A DNA stretch of 7,452 nucleotides from NCBI GenBank assembly GCA_964395915.1, contig CAYNDB010000115.1, positions 1-7,452 on the forward strand. The letters are read 5' to 3'. Under the pieces are notes generated by a model. That model saw only the letters and a list, made by a program, of their open reading frames with translations. It was not told the origin of the DNA and did no database searches. Of the stretch, positions 6,044 through 7,452 are shown piece by piece (positions within the stretch are counted from its first letter, which is position 1; each line of letters begins with the position of its first letter). Origin of the DNA: CAYNDB01 sp964395915. GTDB lineage: Bacteria > Nitrospinota_A > UBA7883 > JAJRTC01. The position numbers and the translations under genes are program-made.

Positions 6044-6922
6044 GTGAGATTACTATTATCGTTGTTTCTGGCTACGCTTTTTATATTAGCCCCACTTCCC
6101 ATTTCGTTTGCGGATAACGTTTCCCTTAAAAAGAAACCGGATCAGATCGAGCGAAGACTTAAATCTATAAAGGCTCTTTTAAACACTTCCTCACTAGCCA
6201 AACATATAAAGGCGGGGAAATCAAAAGAGGCCAAAGAGTTGCGCATAAAAGCGCTTGAGCATCACAAAAAAGCCATCGCCGCATTTGAAGAGGGCGACTA
6301 TGACCTAGCGGCCAGCTTACTTATCAAGGCCCAGAAAATAATGTTCAAGGCCGTCAGGGCGACTGATTTTTCCAAATCGAGTAATAAAAAGAAAAGGAGG
6401 GAATTTGATCACCGCCTGAAGACTTTACGCGCCTTGATCGAAGCGCATAAACGCGTAAGCGCTGAAAAGGGGCTGAACAGAGCCGATATCCTTGCGGAAG
6501 TGAATAAAGCTCTTGATGAGGCCAATGCTCTTGTTGGCGCAGGAAAAATCGACAAGGGGCGCAAGGAGCTGGACATAGCGTACGACCTGGTCACAGTGTC
6601 TATAAGAAGCATGAGAGACGGTGATCGAAAGGCGCGGCTTCTTATTTTTGAAACTATAAAAGATGAATATATATTTGTAAGGCGCTACAACGATGATTAT
6701 ATAAAGCTTGTAGCGGATTTCATAGAGGAGCTAAAAAATAACTCAGGATCGCCAAAACTGATTTCCAGAATAATCGGGTATCAGAAAAAGGCGATAAAGT
6801 TAAGAAAAGAGGCTCAAAGTCAGGCTGACTCCGGCATGTATGAAAAAGCGATAAAAGTGGTTGAAGAATCTACAAGAGAGTTTAAAAAAGTTTTAAGGGC
6901 TCTCGGGTTTCCCATCCCGTAG
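6044..6922 (+). CDS. Second exported alpha-helical repeat protein, paralog of the preceding gene
   Basis: From GTG 6044 the product is 292 residues. Starts at TTG 6029 or GTG 6032 would add five or four residues. GTG 6044 is chosen because GGTGAT lies 7 nt upstream and because it gives a compact signal peptide (MRLLLS core, cleavage near SFA, residue 23). The mature protein is helical, with basic and acidic residues interleaved, and has no CxxCH and no cysteine. It lacks the Asp run and long linker of its paralog. Shared blocks are a hairpin around FEEGDYDLAA (81-90), a middle hairpin around LVGAGKIDKG (163-172), a DEYIFVRRYNDDY segment (207-219) and a C-terminal ADSGMYEKAIKVVEEST stretch (261-277) followed by KKVLRALGFPIP. 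It sits 28 bp after its paralog and 18 bp before a cytochrome gene. The family is not recognised; a scaffold or partner role for the cytochromes is inference. Confidence 0.83.
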   Translation: MRLLLSLFLATLFILAPLPISFADNVSLKKKPDQIERRLKSIKALLNTSSLAKHIKAGKSKEAKELRIKALEHHKKAIAAFEEGDYDLAASLLIKAQKIMFKAVRATDFSKSSNKKKRREFDHRLKTLRALIEAHKRVSAEKGLNRADILAEVNKALDEANALVGAGKIDKGRKELDIAYDLVTVSIRSMRDGDRKARLLIFETIKDEYIFVRRYNDDYIKLVADFIEELKNNSGSPKLISRIIGYQKKAIKLRKEAQSQADSGMYEKAIKVVEESTREFKKVLRALGFPIP

Positions 6923-6940
6923 GAGCGGCAGGATAAACTT

Positions 6941-7452
6941 ATGGCTATTAGAATATATCGATTTGCGATTTTCTCTATATTTGTGACGCAGATATTTTTT
7001 TCGTCAGCCACTTTTGCCCAGAAAAAAACAAACCAGGGCAAAGCGAAAACATCTATACAAACCAGAACATGGATCCCCCTGGCCAAAGACAAAATACATG
7101 ACCCTGTAGGGCCGGCCATAAATATTCTGCAGGAGCCTGCTGAGGGATTGAACATGCTACCGCCGGACCTATCGATGGTTGGTAACAAAGTGAACTGGCC
7201 CATGGCTATCGAGAAAGGATATATAAACCCCAGGACGAGCGTCAGTGACCCTGACTATGAAATGGAAGTTCTTGATCTTGATATAATTTTCCCTGAGACC
7301 AGGGAAATGCCACTGGTTCTTTTTCCGCATAAAAAACATACGGTATGGCTCGATTGCGAGAATTGTCATGACGACATTTTTGTAATGAAAAAAGGGGCGA
7401 ACCCTGTGAACATGTATGAGGTGCTTATGGGTAACTATTGCGGCCGGTGCCA
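6941..7452 (+). CDS. Second N-extended triheme c7-type cytochrome, 3' end outside window
   Basis: ATG 6941 follows AGGA (6930-6933) at 7-nt spacing. The visible 170 residues begin with a signal peptide with a site after TFA (residue 26). A heme-free region (about 51-128) follows with KIHDP, ILQEPAEGL, GNKVNW and INPR, matching the extension of the 4277 cytochrome. Then come FPHKKH (128-133), CENCH (139-143), Met158 and the start of the second heme motif, CGRC plus the first two bases of the His codon, at the window edge. A third CxxCH is expected just beyond, by analogy with its paralog. It is paralogous to the 4277 cytochrome along its whole visible length, but has diverged well at the protein level, so the duplication is not recent. 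It is in the same operon as the helical proteins. Confidence 0.88.
   Translation, partial: MAIRIYRFAIFSIFVTQIFFSSATFAQKKTNQGKAKTSIQTRTWIPLAKDKIHDPVGPAINILQEPAEGLNMLPPDLSMVGNKVNWPMAIEKGYINPRTSVSDPDYEMEVLDLDIIFPETREMPLVLFPHKKHTVWLDCENCHDDIFVMKKGANPVNMYEVLMGNYCGRC

Overview
This window reads as part of an extracellular or outer-membrane electron-transfer locus in a Gram-negative bacterium rich in multiheme cytochromes. The evidence is a run of exported c-type cytochromes, a predicted outer-membrane beta-barrel and a periplasmic parvulin-like foldase. Moderate GC content and c7-type triheme cytochromes fit cytochrome-rich anaerobes such as Desulfobacterota, Nitrospirota or Nitrospinota. The sequence alone does not settle the lineage.

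Layout, all on the + strand. Positions 1-203 hold the 3' end of a multiheme cytochrome with paired CxxCH motifs, closed by a strong intrinsic terminator (244-274). A new unit follows: a SurA/PpiC-like foldase (372-1442) and, 34 bp later, a 727-residue beta-barrel protein (1477-3660). A 151-bp gap with a candidate sigma-70 promoter leads into a tight second operon. Its genes are a small triheme cytochrome (3812-4267), a triheme cytochrome with an extra N-terminal domain (4277-4915), an alpha-helical periplasmic protein (4912-6015, 4-bp overlap), a second helical protein paralogous to it (about 6044-6922), and a second N-extended triheme cytochrome paralogous to the first (6941 to beyond the window end).

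How they may work together (inference): the foldase would help the barrel or the cytochromes mature in the periplasm. The barrel could be the outer-membrane channel of a porin-cytochrome conduit. The triheme proteins would carry electrons in the periplasm or on the membrane. The two helical proteins have no heme motif and no cysteine, and could be scaffolds or docking partners for the cytochromes.

The most novel element is the operon from 4277 to the end. It has a mirrored cytochrome-helical / helical-cytochrome order built from two paralogous pairs. The helical proteins share a DEYI(Y/F)V signature and a repeated hairpin architecture that I do not recognise as a named family. Other points of interest are a conserved methionine nine residues before the second heme motif in all three triheme proteins, loss of both active-site histidines in the parvulin domain, and a perfect 12-bp hairpin within the start of the first helical-protein gene.
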